This document shows positions 26,077-42,279 of a stretch of DNA of 64,000 nt, piece by piece. The notes below the pieces were generated by a model, which made no database searches, was not told where the DNA came from, and saw only the letters and a list, made by a program, of their open reading frames with translations. Origin of the DNA: Tubulanus polymorphus (Eukaryota > Nemertea > Palaeonemertea > Tubulaniformes > Tubulanidae); the NCBI RefSeq assembly GCF_964204645.1, contig NC_134030.1:4503855-4567854 (forward strand). The letters run 5' to 3'. Every line of letters begins with the position of its first letter. The stretch's first letter is position 1. A program made the translations under genes and the position numbers.

Positions 26077-29000
26077 TCGCTAATTATGACGCGCTGTGAC
26101 GTCGTGGCCTCTATACAGTCTATGCTATGTTATAGGGTTTGTTTTTTTTTCTACTAGAGATTGTAGCACGTAAGACAAACTGAAATAAGACATTAGGTAA
26201 AACCGTCCATTTTGGAAAAGGTTTTCTAAGATTCTTCCATATTTCAGATATCTGTGTTTTGTATCAACTGATACACCGGTGCGGGACTTATCGTAAGAGG
26301 TAGAAGGGTTGCATAAGGTCGGACTTGAAATTTGAACATCTTCATTTTGAATTTTCACGAATTCACAGCACCATCTCGTAAATTGAGTCAACTGCAAATA
26401 TTATCCCCGAGTTGATGCGGGTAACTCGTATATGTAATATAGTCGTGCTTGTAATTCAATCAAAATCATATCCATTTAAAGTGATGGATCGCGAGGTAAT
26501 TTAGCAGGCTGTTGAGGGTTTGATGCACAGCGTCCAGTAAACAGGGTCCATGCGCTGCGATGATGGACATACATGCATTAGATTATTAGATTTTCAGTTG
26601 GCACTTATTCAAGTATTTGCGGGTAAATATGGCAGCTATGTTTGCGCGTAAAAAGTCTTCTAACGAGTTTAAGCAGTTTTAATGAACTGAAGGCAGTGAG
26701 GGTAAAATGATCTCAAACATTTCTAATTCTCTTCGTTGGTTTCTTACTGAATGAAACCACACGTATAAAATCTTCACCCCACACGTACATAAATCAATGT
26801 TCGTTTTCTAGCTCGGGTTGGTTTATTAGATTGACTGCCATATTAGTTTTACTAGACAGACGGAGTTTATTATCATCTCGGCAAATTCACAGGTTTTTGA
26901 TTGTTAGATAAACAGCGGTGCTGATTCGTGGTGCAGTTTTGCAATCTTTCGTTGCGTTATTAACCAGCGTTCCGGTTGTAATAGAGTTGTCCCTCGACAA
27001 CGGTGGTCTCAGCCAATCAATCAACGGTGCCTTGACACGTCATGAATGGCCGACTGCCTCAGCATCGACGTATAAGTTTGTATGACAACGTTATTACGAT
27101 ACGTCTTGAAAAAGGACGCGTTTAATATGCACTAATGCCGATGTCGACGCTATATTACAAACCATTTCTAACCTGACCGACGAACTGCGCCTCAACTAAG
27201 CCCCACGAAGGCGCATTTTCTATAGGTGATAATCGACCCAATCCCCGAGATCTAATGGAAAAAATATGTCCACTCAGTGGGACCTACTTAATAAATTCTG
27301 CATACGTGTTCGTCGTGTTTTAACGCGTTAATTTGTCCCCCCGCGCTGAAGTTATTATTAGCTTTCCATTCGAAAGCGAAACCCGAAAAGGGGAACGAGG
27401 TTCACGCGTGACGCGAGATTCGGTGAGACAGTCCGAGAGTATGGCGTCATGAACGAATAGATAGACGATTTTAAACTGGCAACGGATCGAAATCATGGCT
27501 TCCGATTCAAAGTTGTTTGTTCGGATTAGTCTCATCAGATCGGTAGTTTATATCAGGGTTCTCGGGAGCCACAGTTGCCTCTGTCAAAATCTCGTCTTAG
27601 TAAGACAGTATCACTTCAATAAGCGTGGCACACGCGTGCTGCGCACAATCTGATGATATATTGATACTTTGACGTTTTCAATTACAATCGTTGTCATTAT
27701 TGAAATGAATGTTGGGAATGAAATATTATTTTTCATTCGTTATGGTTTATTGCAGTAACGCGGTCTGGCTAAATTGAGTGAGAGGATTTCCGTGTTTAAG
27801 TAATATAGAAGAATCCCTAAATAACAATGAAAAATCGAGTCCGCAATGTCTTCTCGAGCTAGCTTCATTTATCTAAACATATCGTAATGGTCACCTTCAA
27901 GACTATTAATTTCATTCAAGCACGAGTTCTTCCTATGATTTCTCTCAAACACGATTCTCATTTTCTCTCCTCCCTTCTCTTTCCTTATTCTCTCTCCTCC
28001 ATCGGGCGTCTGTGTTAGCGGCATTTAAGGATTTGCAAGGCCCACACGGAAAAGCGCGCTTCAACATTTTCGAAATTACTTTTTTTCTCACTTAGTCAAT
28101 TTTGGCAAGAATAGCTTGTGGTTTTTCTGAAGTTGTCGAAATCCTTCCTTGGGCCAGTCTGCAATCTCAACGACAGGAGGTAAGATGATAGGTTCACCTT
28201 CAAAATGTTGAATTGTTCTGCTTTTCCGCGAAATAAACACTGAATGGAGGATATGGTGGAAAGGTTAGAAATAAACTGCTAGCTCAAGAAACATTAAACG
28301 ACTCCATTTTCGTTCTTATTTAGGGATTTTATCGTTGAAAGACAGAGTGTTTCATCAACGGTGTTAAAGCGAGTCAAATATGACGCTAGATTTAATGATA
28401 GAGATTCGAAAGATTTTAATCAAATTCATTCCCACTTAAGAATTATAGCAAACACGAAAAAAGTAAAATACCTGCAGACATGCACAAAACGATCCAGGTG
28501 GTTGGAGGTTGTTAATTCGAAAAAAATGTTCGATATTAGCCGATACCTTTCGCAGTCTAGATGTTAGAGACGACAGTCGCGGTCTAGGGGTCTAGACATC
28601 GAATGGTAATACGTAACCGTAGGCATTCTTATCGCATCACCCTCGCATGGATTCTCTCAAAACTTCTTCGATGGATACGTCAGATCTTTCGATAAGCGTC
28701 TCAAGGCCTACCGGAGTTATCCACGCGCACGATGGAAATTATATCTTACCGGGATTATAGCCGTATTTCGAGATGCGAGATATTTCACCGAAAGCCGCAT
28801 CACATTTTTGGTCCACGTAGAGCCTATTATCACGAAATCATGTTGAGTCAGACAGGAAAATTTCGAAATCGCGTTGAAAATTCTGATTAATCTAAATGAT
28901 ATTCAAATCTAATACTTTTTCTGCCCGTATAACGATATCTCGGGTCTCTAACGTAATACACGTATCTTACGTATTTTCTTTTAAACACAAACGAGCTCAG

Positions 29001-32000
29001 ATAGATCGGTAAATAATAAATGTTGATGTGTCATTTTCGAATTGGAATTCAACAGTGGTTTTCGAGGAATCTCTTTTCGCTGTGTTATATCTTCGCCGGT
29101 GCCATTTTGCGGAGATAAACCACCGCGCGACGACGCTGTTCCCGCTAACGTCACTGATTTCTTATTCATTACCCTTTGCTTAGCTAATTTAGCAATTTCG
29201 AGTTCAGAGAAAAAGGCTGTTGCAATTTCGCAGTTACTGTTTTTAGATTTTCTCGTTGTGTGCGCTGAATAACTAATTTAAGCCGGTGGGGACGGGCGAG
29301 CTGTTGTCTAACTATGTATATTGCGATGCACTCGTCGGGAGAGCAACCGCTTGAAAATGAAGTCAATGCCACGCGCCGCTGTACGAGGACGACTCGTGAA
29401 TCATCCATTTCATGACACGGGAGAAATATTATACCGATACAATTTTGATATAATTTATCTAAGGAAGATGTAGATCTATATATGTCTTTCAGTTCAGGGA
29501 CATATACCATCTTCACCTTCTACTGAATTACTTAAGAATCACAATATCCGTGATAAGACGATGAGTAAAAATCCATACCACCCTTTTTCAGGTTAAAAAT
29601 ACTTTTTTAGACTGAAGAAGGGTGGAAGCAACCATTCAAAATATTTTCAAAATAAACTTAGATTTTTGAATAAACGTTTTAGATTCATTCATTTATTGTG
29701 AGATTTTTTCTCTTCACCTTCTACCAAATTGTTTTGTTACTGACATTCCGGTTACTGATATTAGTGACTTCTTGATGTCGCAACATTGACACAATGTTTA
29801 AAACGGCTGGGAGGAGGGGAGGGGGCAGTGCAGTGCATTCGAAAGCTATTAAGATGAACGAATTTGTACACATTTTTAACACGGTGATTTGCGTGACGAA
29901 TATCATCGTTTGCTCGTTTGCCCTCAAAATACAGAGTTTCATACCGAACAAACGCTGGAAACGTCCAAACATCGTGAAATACGGCGAACTAGTGAATTGC
30001 GAAGACAAAATACGGTAACCGTATCTTAAAGATTTTCAGTAGTTGTGAAGCAATCGTCGAAAAATTGTGTATTCCACACTCTTTAAATGTATAATTTCAA
30101 TCGATGTATTCATATATTTGTAATCTGTTATTGAAATTTGTATACTTCCCGATTTACTCCTCCGTCAAGAGAATTAATCTATGTCTTATCTTAAAAGTTA
30201 TTAAATTCGTTAAGTAATGATCAGCCCTTTTAGATTACACGAATCAATCGAGATTGAGATATTAAGCGAATGTGTGGACATAGATTTTCTCGAGGGAAAC
30301 GCTAGCCATTTAAGCTTGACAAGCTCCCGATATGCCCCCGATGATCAGTTATTCGAAAATCTGTCTCTCGACTCGAAGTGCCTCTAAATCTGTCAGAATC
30401 CGTTAATACTAATCGGTGTATAGAAGCGCGATTTACTGAAACCGTGAATCGGAACGACGAACGGACCCGCCTTTCGTCGCCTTTATCCAGGACTGATTGA
30501 GATTTATTCGAAACCAGTTCGCGCCAGTTCAGTCGTAAAGTTAATTACATTGCCAGCATCAAATGTCGCGTGTTCACGTAAACAGAACTAAATATACAAC
30601 CCTGCCCCCTGCCGGGTTTATATTACTGGCAATCCCGCAGTGTTCGTTTTCTATCATGTCAGTTTTGTTTGATCTTCCGCATCCACGCGTGCTATTTAAT
30701 TGCCTACATTTCAAACGTGAAGTAAACTGCAGATTCGACACGATTATCAAGTCTTTGATGGTATAATATTTTTATTTCGTTCTGCGGTACGTGTCGCCCT
30801 CGTGACCTGGTTTAATACCGAACGCATACAAGTCTGCCCATGAAAAACTACTTGCCCACGAAAAACTACTAACTGAAAGGACTTATTTTCAGGCAATTGC
30901 TGGCGACGTTATAAAAACTAGCTCTTAATCCTTCTTCAAAATATTTTCGCTTATCTGGCTTCTAAGAATCGGCTGGACAGGAAGCCGCTAATTAAATCAT
31001 GTCTCTATATGATCGAGAACCTGTTATCATGTTATCATATTATCTATGAAATCCAATTTACAGAAGATCGGAAAGAAGAATATACTGATAAAATGAAATG
31101 AACACAGCGGATAACTGTCTGGGGTGTTTACGGGGATATCTCCGTCGTAACGATATTCGGCGCTCGCGTATCGTACGAGAAATCCCCTACAGAATTTCGA
31201 TATCAACCGAACGCGAGGCGGTTTTAATTGAGAAGGAAGCTCTTACAACCTAGACCAATTCATCGAGATATTTCCAACACTAAGCCGCGATTCGTTGATT
31301 AAATTCCGCGTTTAGATTCAGTCGAGAATAATTCACCTTTAATTCCGCTGACTCAACAATCCTATTTCTCTCGTCAGGAATTTCGTTCATTCATATATTG
31401 CGAAGTGAAATCATACGTGGTAGAAATATGAGTCAGTTTATGCACGGGCTCTAGCGAATACACACCCGTGGGCCACTAGCGATTTTGTGTTGAAAAATCC
31501 ATATTTTGTCATTAAAATTTTTTAGTGAAATTTTGACCTCTTATTAAACGACTCGCTTCCCTGTGGCTGCTAAGCACCATGGAGCACTCCTATTATTTGT
31601 GCGCGCTCACGGCGAACGTTTGTATACGATGGCGGTTTTGAGGTATGGGTATTAGAGTTTTTGAATTCATTCCTCCCAGATTTTTCGGAAATTCAATCGT
31701 TAAAAGGATTTAGTTTGGTGAGTAGAAAAATTGTTATAGAAATTCAGCAACATATGCATCTATTCCGAAGGATTTGACTAGAAAATCTAAATCTCAACTG
31801 TGGACCGTAAATACTTAGTTGCGCGCATAAGTTTAAGTACTTTCTTGGGGCCTTCGCATGGATTCATTTCAACTCTAATGTTTGTAGATAAATGCGCACG
31901 ATGATTAAAAATCAATGCAAGCATACTTGAAGTGGGCTACTTATTATAGTCAAGGAGATTTGATTGATTATACAACCGGTTATAATGGCCCGGGACTCGG

Positions 32001-32976
32001 GATAAACTTGAGACTTAATTTGGGTCGTTACGAGTTCCCCCGAGGGTTCGATTGAGTTACACATATCGCTAGATACTTCTATAGTCTCCCGGTGGTAAAT
32101 ATGGCACACGATACGGATTCAAATTGATCTAAAGCCGTGGAATGTACGCTTCGATTAGATATAAGTCAATTTAAATCCGATGCCACCGTTGCATTTCAGC
32201 GAGCAACTCGCATCCTCCTAATTAGCTTATTCGGATCATCGTCAATTTCTATTCACATTTCTAAGATACAGTTTTTATATGCGAGTGATAGCCTTCCTAG
32301 ACGATGATCGAGGCTCAAATGGGATATTCCCATTTTTATCGAACATCTCAATTTATCTATGTTTTATTGTTATCTTGGCGCAGTTTTGACGCTTTGCCCA
32401 TCCTGCAAAAAATCAGCTTTTCACATTTTCATAGCCTTGAGTATCATTACTCTATCGTTGTTTTTCTATCGTTCATCATTTTGAAATGTCGTCTGACGTT
32501 CAGAGCTATGCACAACAATCACCACCGCGGTGATCATCTAATAACACGCTTAATATCTCAGCGGTCTCGACGGACATCATCATCTGCGTCAAAACTCCAC
32601 AAGAGGAAGCGTTTCTCAACGGTATCACTTCTCCTTGTAGGGTAGTTTAATACGGCAATTAAAGCGGCAATTATAATCTTATATCGCGTGACCGTATTCT
32701 AACTGCAACCGTCATATCGCACCTAGACGGCCTCGTATAGCAAACCGAATATGCGCGCAGTCGCGTGATATTCGACTGGATGCGCCAGCGGAACACAGTG
32801 AACCGCCTCTCGAGGGATGTATAAACTCCTAAAGAAAATATACGGCATAATTTGGAATTTTATGAATGAATAACCGCGCGAACATATACATTTCACACGG
32901 CACATTTTGAAGAATGTTTTGTTTATGTAAGCCTTTGTGCAAATACATTTTTGCACTTCAGAAATGAAAACTATAA
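26077..32976. other. Intergenic, no supported gene
   Basis: No gene recognised. Open frames at 29184-29516 (minus), 29721-30008 (minus) and 32304-32645 (plus) are around 100 codons but resemble no family and lack exon signals. Nothing else structural was noted. Confidence 0.4.
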
Positions 32977-33209
32977 GCCGCGACCAGACGAGCGATTTTT
33001 ACCCGAGCCAAATTTGGCCCATGCCAGATTAGGCATAGTTGATGCTGTAAATGCCTGAAATCCCTTGCCATAGCAAGTTTGATGACATTTTAATTACGAG
33101 TGAATGATTTACGTGTGAACGCGCGTCTCATTAAGCCTGGGCTAGATTTGCCTCAGGCCTGTTCCGGGCTACTTTGACCCGGGCAAAATCGTTTCCGTGT
33201 GATTGCAGC
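32977..33209. mobile_element. Candidate MITE with degenerate TIRs
   Basis: The left end (GCCGCGACCAGACGAGCG, then ATTTTTACCCGAGCCAAA) and the reverse complement of the right end (GCTGCAATCACACGGAAACG, then ATTTTGCCCGGGTCAAA) are similar over roughly 45 bases, allowing mismatches. The 233-bp interior has no coding frame. It is probably an old hAT-like non-autonomous element, but the repeats are diverged and no second copy was found here. Confidence 0.45.
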
Positions 33210-35608
<2,399 letters not shown>

Positions 35609-37787
35609 TGTGTACCGTTGATATATGCGGAAATTAAAATCCCGAATTCGGTTTCATATACGACGACCGCAAGAGGAGGAGAAACGTGCTGCGCGAATTC
35701 GTACAAATCTTCTTACATTCGAATTAATATGAACGCTTCGTTTTTTTTCGGCAAGGCACTTTCCGGTGATGAGAAAGTTCTTACCTAAACATAAGACAAA
35801 TATAGATATCCGACTTCGTAATAAAATACTGAGAATTCATTGGAGCCACATCCTAATCTTATCGATAGATTTCTGGGACAATGTCAGCGTGTATAATTTT
35901 CATGAAATTGAAGTTAATTCCGATCATTACGAATCACGAATCGTTAATTCAAGTGCCCGAAATATGATTTTTTAAAAGACATGTTTTCTATTGAAAGTGA
36001 TAAAGGAACACTCATCGACTGATTACTATACTACATAGTCAATAAGAATTCATACAGCACAAAACGCTTGTTATATGTTCGTTTACATAAATGAAGTGCA
36101 CTCTCTGTCTAATAATTAAACTTAAAGCGATACAAGCGACGTTATGATTAAAGTTTTAATGAGACGTTCGCCAACTATGCCGGAAACGGGGCCAACCATC
36201 TCGCATTAACCCCGCAAACATCTTTATTAAAGAAAACAGCGGTCGGGGATTCGAGCGAACAGGCGCGAGGTGACTGAGCGCCTCGTTATTTATCATAGCG
36301 AGCCGCGAAAACCAGCATTCCCATGACGCCAAACTCCCGTGTAGGCTTTTCTGTAAGAAGCAACCCGCGGGTCCTATAAAATTCCGTTATTGTGACAAAT
36401 GCGTCTTTCCCTGGGCCGCGTTTTTGTCGTGGTTTACATGCATATTTGTTGAATAATTCAGCGTGGTACTGTGGGTTCCTGGTACATCAGTTACCGATGG
36501 CAAATCGCGAGTTAATTGGCTAACCGAATTACACCAATTCCGGTGCAGTGTATAACAACCATGTCCGATAAGACACTGTCTTTCGGTCGACATAATACTG
36601 ATTAAGCGTTTCACTTATCCAACCTGAAAGTTCGTTTCCCACAAGACATTCCTTGTACAATCATTAGATAATTTCCCAGTCAAGAACCGACATTTTTCAT
36701 TGACTGATGGTTACTTTAACTTCGTTAACCTTTCACTAAGATAGTAGGTTTTGCACTACGAGTTTACTGACTGTAGGTACCATAAAATAACCAAACTGAA
36801 CCAATCATAACTATTCCCACGAAATGATACAAAATTTAGCCCTTTTGCGAAAGATTCTAATATCATATATTTGGCTCATATCAAATATCATAGTTCATTT
36901 TGATTGTTGATCTTATTGAAAAAGAACGTCTTCATCAGCGCACTCATAATACCTGCCTCTTGAATTCGACCGATGATTTCTTTCAGGTCAAAAAGCTTTC
37001 ATTTTGCAGGCACAATCATGTGTTGTTCTTTCCCGATCCAATCCCATGGTTTCGGCAACTATTTACGCCAGTTTACGAAGACTCACATATACAACGCTGT
37101 ACCGAATCGACGGGATTAGTTTCACCATAAATCATTCTATAATTGAAGTCCAAGGTAGACTCATAATTCATGGCCAACATCTCTGCCGCACACGATATAA
37201 ACGTGAAAAGCAAATTGGCTTCGATATAAAATGGATGTTCACCTCTTTAGAACGCCATCGGTTTTTCGACTAAGGCAAAGTTTGTCACGTTCGGAAACGT
37301 TCTATTTGTTTGTAACGTTGATTATCATTATTGCCTCGTGTTTAACAACGAAGGACAAAATATGCAAGGTCAAGGTATATACATCATACATCGCTTCCAA
37401 CGCACAAAAAAGAAGAAAATTATGGCGGTGATTTCTGCCAATCTGTCTGCATGGGGAAATTAGAGTGGTTATCTCGGCGGTGCCTGTGTCCGAGTAACAG
37501 ATATTGAGCGCGTCGCTATAAATGATTAGACAGAACTATCGAAAGGTCGAACGAGGCTTTAAAACTAGTCGCTATCTGCATAGAACAACCGATTCGATTA
37601 CCTTCCACTATTCGTTTCAATTTTACCGACGGCCATTATCAAAATGAGCATCGGTGTCTGGCGCGGCCACCGGCATGAGAACGACCGCACAGTCTGCCGG
37701 CGGATAAGACCCTCGGATTACTGGCGGATTTACGGTATATCGAACGATCTATGATGGTCGGTCGTCGTCGCATATCTATTCAAATGG

Positions 37788-37860
37788 CAGGAAACTGCAC
37801 TTTGAAAGGCCGGCTTCCTGTTTGACTGGGTAAACCTCGTTTTCCCACCGAAACAGGAAA
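37788..37860. promoter_or_regulatory. Cluster of three ETS-like sites
   Basis: CAGGAAAC at 37788-37795, TTCCTG at 37815-37820 (same core on the other strand) and CAGGAAA at 37854-37860 lie within 73 bp, at the end of a block that is GC-richer than its surroundings. CAGGAA cores are bound by ETS-family factors. Whether this is an enhancer is an inference, since such cores also arise by chance. Confidence 0.25.
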
Positions 37861-39116
37861 CTTCAATCCACACGAACCGACGATGAAATTTTTCATCTCG
37901 ATTTACTCATAGCAAGCAATGTTGACGAAAGGGTTTGTGATTTCGTCTACTATGATATATTCATCTATTTATTTATCTATTACAATGATATTTGCGGTGT
38001 ATCAATTGCTATAACCTCTCCCAGTCCAAAGTTGGACTTACAAGTCACTCTAAACACAAATAGAGAAATTCAATTGGCTTATCAAAGGATTGCCAATAAT
38101 AACGATTCACTTAATATTAATATTATCATTAGTATTATCATCTTATTGTATATACGGTATACAGAAACTTCGGTACGATTTCAGTATCTCAGTTAGAATA
38201 TTAGACGAATAGTTTTGTCTGATGCGATGCAGACGAATAAAAGGTTAACAAGCGTGAACTCACATGATGTATTACGATACGAGATGGATTAATGAGGCTG
38301 GGTGATGTCTATCCTTTTTGGGCGAGTGATTTCAACCGGGGTAATCATCATCCTTACTTTGCGAACAATTTCGACTGTCTCGCGGTCAGGAGAACGCCTG
38401 ATAAACTCCAGAACTCAGATGATAGGATATCGTAAATTAAATTTAGCTCGTCGGCGCGCGCTTTATAAGCGGAGTTAAACGAAACATTAGTAAAACGTCA
38501 TACAGTGAGCGATACACGTCACGACATCGTTCCACACGGTATGTTTCTAACGAGCCGGGTATCCGCCGGAGCCACCCGCTAATTTCAGCGCACGAGGCGG
38601 GTTTAAAGTTCGCCGTCCGATGAAGAATCTCTCCTGCTCACGCGAATTCAACATCAGTCGTATGTGAAATGAAAATATCATTTTTCTCTTTCGATCTAGC
38701 TGCTGGTCTGTTTCTAATCTAATTAAAGAAACGCTTAATCACTAAGTCGGTCGTTCGCTACCTTTCAAAGTTTGTCGTATATAGAAGTTTCGAGAAAAAT
38801 CAATCATCTAATCTTAATCGCATCGTGAAATTCGGCATCGAAGGAAGGCCCATTTTCATTTATGAATTGCACTGAAAACATTCAGACGTTCTAAAGGTGA
38901 ATTCCAAGAAAGACAATTTCCCACCAAGGCTTCTCTTTCTTTTTTAATTAGTTTTAATTGCCAGAATTTTCTGATGACTACGCGACGTTGGGGGAGCAAT
39001 TGACGTCTTTGACACTGCGTGTTTCACATCACAAAAACAGGATTGGATCTTGATTGTTATCGTCGGATCGGCGACGAATGTCGGCTAATTTCTGTTGTCA
39101 CGATTGATCTAAAAGC

Positions 39117-39191
39117 CCCGCGCACACGGTGAGGTTTCTGCTCATTGTTAGTTCTCTCGAGCGGGTTCGAAGTGCTTAACCGTGTGCGCCG
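39117..39191. repeat. Inverted repeat / hairpin
   Basis: The arms GCGCACACGGT (39120-39130) and ACCGTGTGCGC (39179-39189) are perfect complements, with further partial pairing outside. They are separated by 48 bases. This could be the remains of an inverted-repeat transposon. Confidence 0.6.
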
Positions 39192-40669
39192 GATGGATGT
39201 GCCTTGTGAGAAATCAGCTCAGATACCTCACCTTCAGCGCATGGCCTAGAATTCCGACTCCGACAGCCGTCTAGCAACAACCAGATGCTTCTGTATCTAA
39301 AATGTATGTATATTTTGGACACTTGATATCTCAAATTAAGCCAGATCAACGCATCGCAGGTCCTGAGAGACATACCCTGTCTGCTGGCCAGAAGATCTAT
39401 TTCCAGAAAACTTGTTTTAAGTTTCAACGTATAGATGTATATTCATGTGGTCTCTCGGCATTTCAGTTTGATCTTCTCGTTTGGACCTTACAATAAAACG
39501 AGATAGATGAAGAGATATCAACTATTTGCTTATAGATCGAGATGAAATGGTCGTGTAATAATTTAGGAAATTGCACAATGCCATGTACGTCGTATTATTA
39601 TTCTAGACATTTATAATCCATCGATTCAATTTCTCTAATGCGGAATGAAATGAGAAAAACTGAACTCTTATTGAATCGATATTTTTGTTAACAGAAAACC
39701 GTTGATTAAATTTCAATTTCAAATCATTAAATTTACAAGACGGATTTTACCGATATTAAAACACATCACGCTAGAGTTTATTTTTAAAATTTCATTTCTA
39801 ATAAAACCGACCGATGACGACGTGTTCTGAATGCAGTCGAAATCGCACTGACTGCGATGACAATTCGGATCGTTTTCATCGACAGAATTATCGAAATTCC
39901 CTGCGAGTAAGAAAAATCAGTCTCAATAACATTATCAGTGTGATCAAAAATACATAAATCTTTATGTATTTTTGGTGTAATGTACCAGATGTAACGAATG
40001 AACGAAACCTGTCAGTTGTAAGACTATATTTCATTAACTGATCAAAAATACATCGAAGGTTGGTATTGTCACCTATGTAGTGCAGTGCGCTTGTTGTTTT
40101 TCGATATATCGGGTGAACTTGTTTTCGGAACATGAGGCTAATGTGGCGTGGCAACAAAAATGATTCTTTTACGTATATCTTTTGTGTTTTACCCACTTAG
40201 CAAATGTCCTTTGCCATCTCCCAAGTCCACGGGGAGAAAGGTATTTTCTGGCACTTTTCTCCTCTCTTTTCTATATCCGCCTGCTTTCTCAGCTGCTGGC
40301 CTAAGCTCGCCCCTTTTAGCCGTGAAGCGGTCTTTTGTTGGTTTTGTTATTTTCGATATCGAAAAGCAGGTGATGCGTTATTTTTGCGGTCGATGCTCGT
40401 TGGACGTTATCGGACGCGACGTCACCGACCAGCGGTTCACGTATATCCTGTCATATCCGATCATTCTCAACATTAACTATCGGGTGCCGATTTTTACGCG
40501 GAATCTAATAGCGACACCAGCCTGAAGGCGCTTTGTCATTTCCTAATGACTCCACGGAGGGAACTTGACTAGGTTAGAGGCAGAAATATTCCATTTGCTC
40601 CGGAGCAACGGGAGGGTGGCTCAACCCTTGAAATTAGGTTAATCGACGGCAATCGAATTTGGCCGAGTC

Positions 40670-40678
40670 TATATATAG
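40670..40678 (+). promoter_or_regulatory. Possible TATA box for receptor transcript
   Basis: TATATATAG lies about 100 bases upstream of a good splice donor (40773), which fits a short first exon starting near 40700. It is the nearest TATA-like element in a plausible position for the receptor's 5' UTR chain. No initiator motif was clearly identified. Confidence 0.25.
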
Positions 40679-40699
40679 AATATACAGGCGATTGATCGG

Positions 40700-40772
40700 G
40701 CGTAACTGAATCGCGCACGAAAATGACGAAATGGAAAATACTATTTGCAACGAAGCTCAAAGGGAAAACAAA
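40700..40772 (+). other. Candidate 5'-UTR first exon of the muscarinic receptor
   Basis: The segment ends at AAA followed by GTAAGTCC, a strong donor, and lies about 30 bases downstream of a TATA-like element. It contains an ATG at 40724. If spliced to 43762 this ATG would give an upstream ORF of 24 codons before a stop. The left boundary is a guess from TATA spacing. The link to the receptor is inferred only from strand and order. Confidence 0.25.
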
Positions 40773-42174
40773 GTAAGTCCTCGGGGCATCTATGATATTA
40801 AATCAAGTTGTCATCAGTAGTAATGGCTGACTGGTCGCCTTCCCTACACCGGCAGGAGGTAATTTCTGAATGACTGCCACTAATCTGCATCGCTCTAAGT
40901 ATTCACTGACCGTAGACTTTGTTTATACGTGTTCCAAATGTATGAATTCTTTTGCAGATGGGGGAAAATTTTGAAACGGCAAAACCGAACTAACTCGTTT
41001 GTAAATCGAGTCGGTAGAACACGCCGCGCACGGAGTGTGCGTTGAATATTCGGGTGTTCGTTACATGTTCCACTCCATCGAGTCGGATCTAAAGAGATAT
41101 AGATTAGATTTAAAGTGTTGCTCCTTTATATCAATCAACGCACGGAATCTTTTTCTTTCTATCGTTACCTTGCCAGACTTCAGCCATTAATCAGTTTTCT
41201 CCTCGTCACACGGAATGACAATATTAATGATAACTGAGCCATGATTGCACGTGTACCGCCGCCGAAATGAGAGTTTTGTCACTGCTCGTTTATTTCATTC
41301 TTTGATTGAAAATTCGTGCCCCCTTATACGACTGTCAACTGCTAGTTAGTCAACTGGCGTGTTGCAACTTTGTTACCGGGAATTCAGTCTGCTCGCGTTC
41401 AGGCCTTTAATCCCCATCGCCGAAAGCGATCGGATTTAGAATCTTGCCATCTCGTTTGTCGACTCGACGCGGAGAGCGATATTCACACACAGAGCCTGTG
41501 TATGATGTATGAGCCTAGATTTTCAAAACGACCATAAACTATCATAATCCCAATTCATCCTCTTGGTTGAGGTAGAAGAAATATCCCTCTCGGCCATAAC
41601 TACCGCGGAGCAGCGTAGGCAGTCTGATGTGAATACAGGATTTGCTCTACATTTCATCAACAGACATGTTCTTTGAAAGAAGTTTCATTTGAGGGAATTA
41701 AATGCTTTAAACTAGTGCAACAAAATATTTTTTTCTAAACATCATTTAATAACCAATTCTCCGCCTTTCTTTTTTTGGGAAAGGCTACACTATGATGCGT
41801 CGCGTCGCCTGATGAAAGGATTGTCTCTAATAAAACCATTACGTTCGTACCATAACTCTAGATTACTGAGTGAATTTTATGTACGGCGGTACTATTAAGC
41901 ATGATCTGTTCGCAATTAGACATCTGTCAGATCTCACATAAACATGATGCATGTAAACTCATAGTAACGATACAGCTTTGACTTAGATAGATCGATGAAT
42001 CAAATGGAAATATCTACAGCTAAGAATTTTTTTCGCAGATAAAAAAGAGGGAACACAATACATCGCACGATGCAGCTCGGCTACAAGCAACACTTATCGC
42101 AGACGAAAAAACACTAACAGCGGTCGTGACTGATTTTTGATATTTTTTTCTAAGTTAAATTCTATTCAACATGT

Positions 42175-42279
42175 ACTTAAACGGAATTCTTTTATACTTA
42201 AACGGAATTCTTCTATACTTAAACGGAATTCTTCTATACTTAAACGGAATTCTTCTATACTTAAATGGAATTCTTTTAA
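42175..42279 (+). repeat. Minisatellite, five 21-bp units
   Basis: Five consecutive copies of ACTTAAACGGAATTCTTCTAT, with one base change in the first unit and a few in the last. Each unit contains an EcoRI site (GAATTC). As the unit is a multiple of three it produces a repetitive open frame, which I do not consider a gene. A degenerate sixth unit may lie just upstream. Confidence 0.92.
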
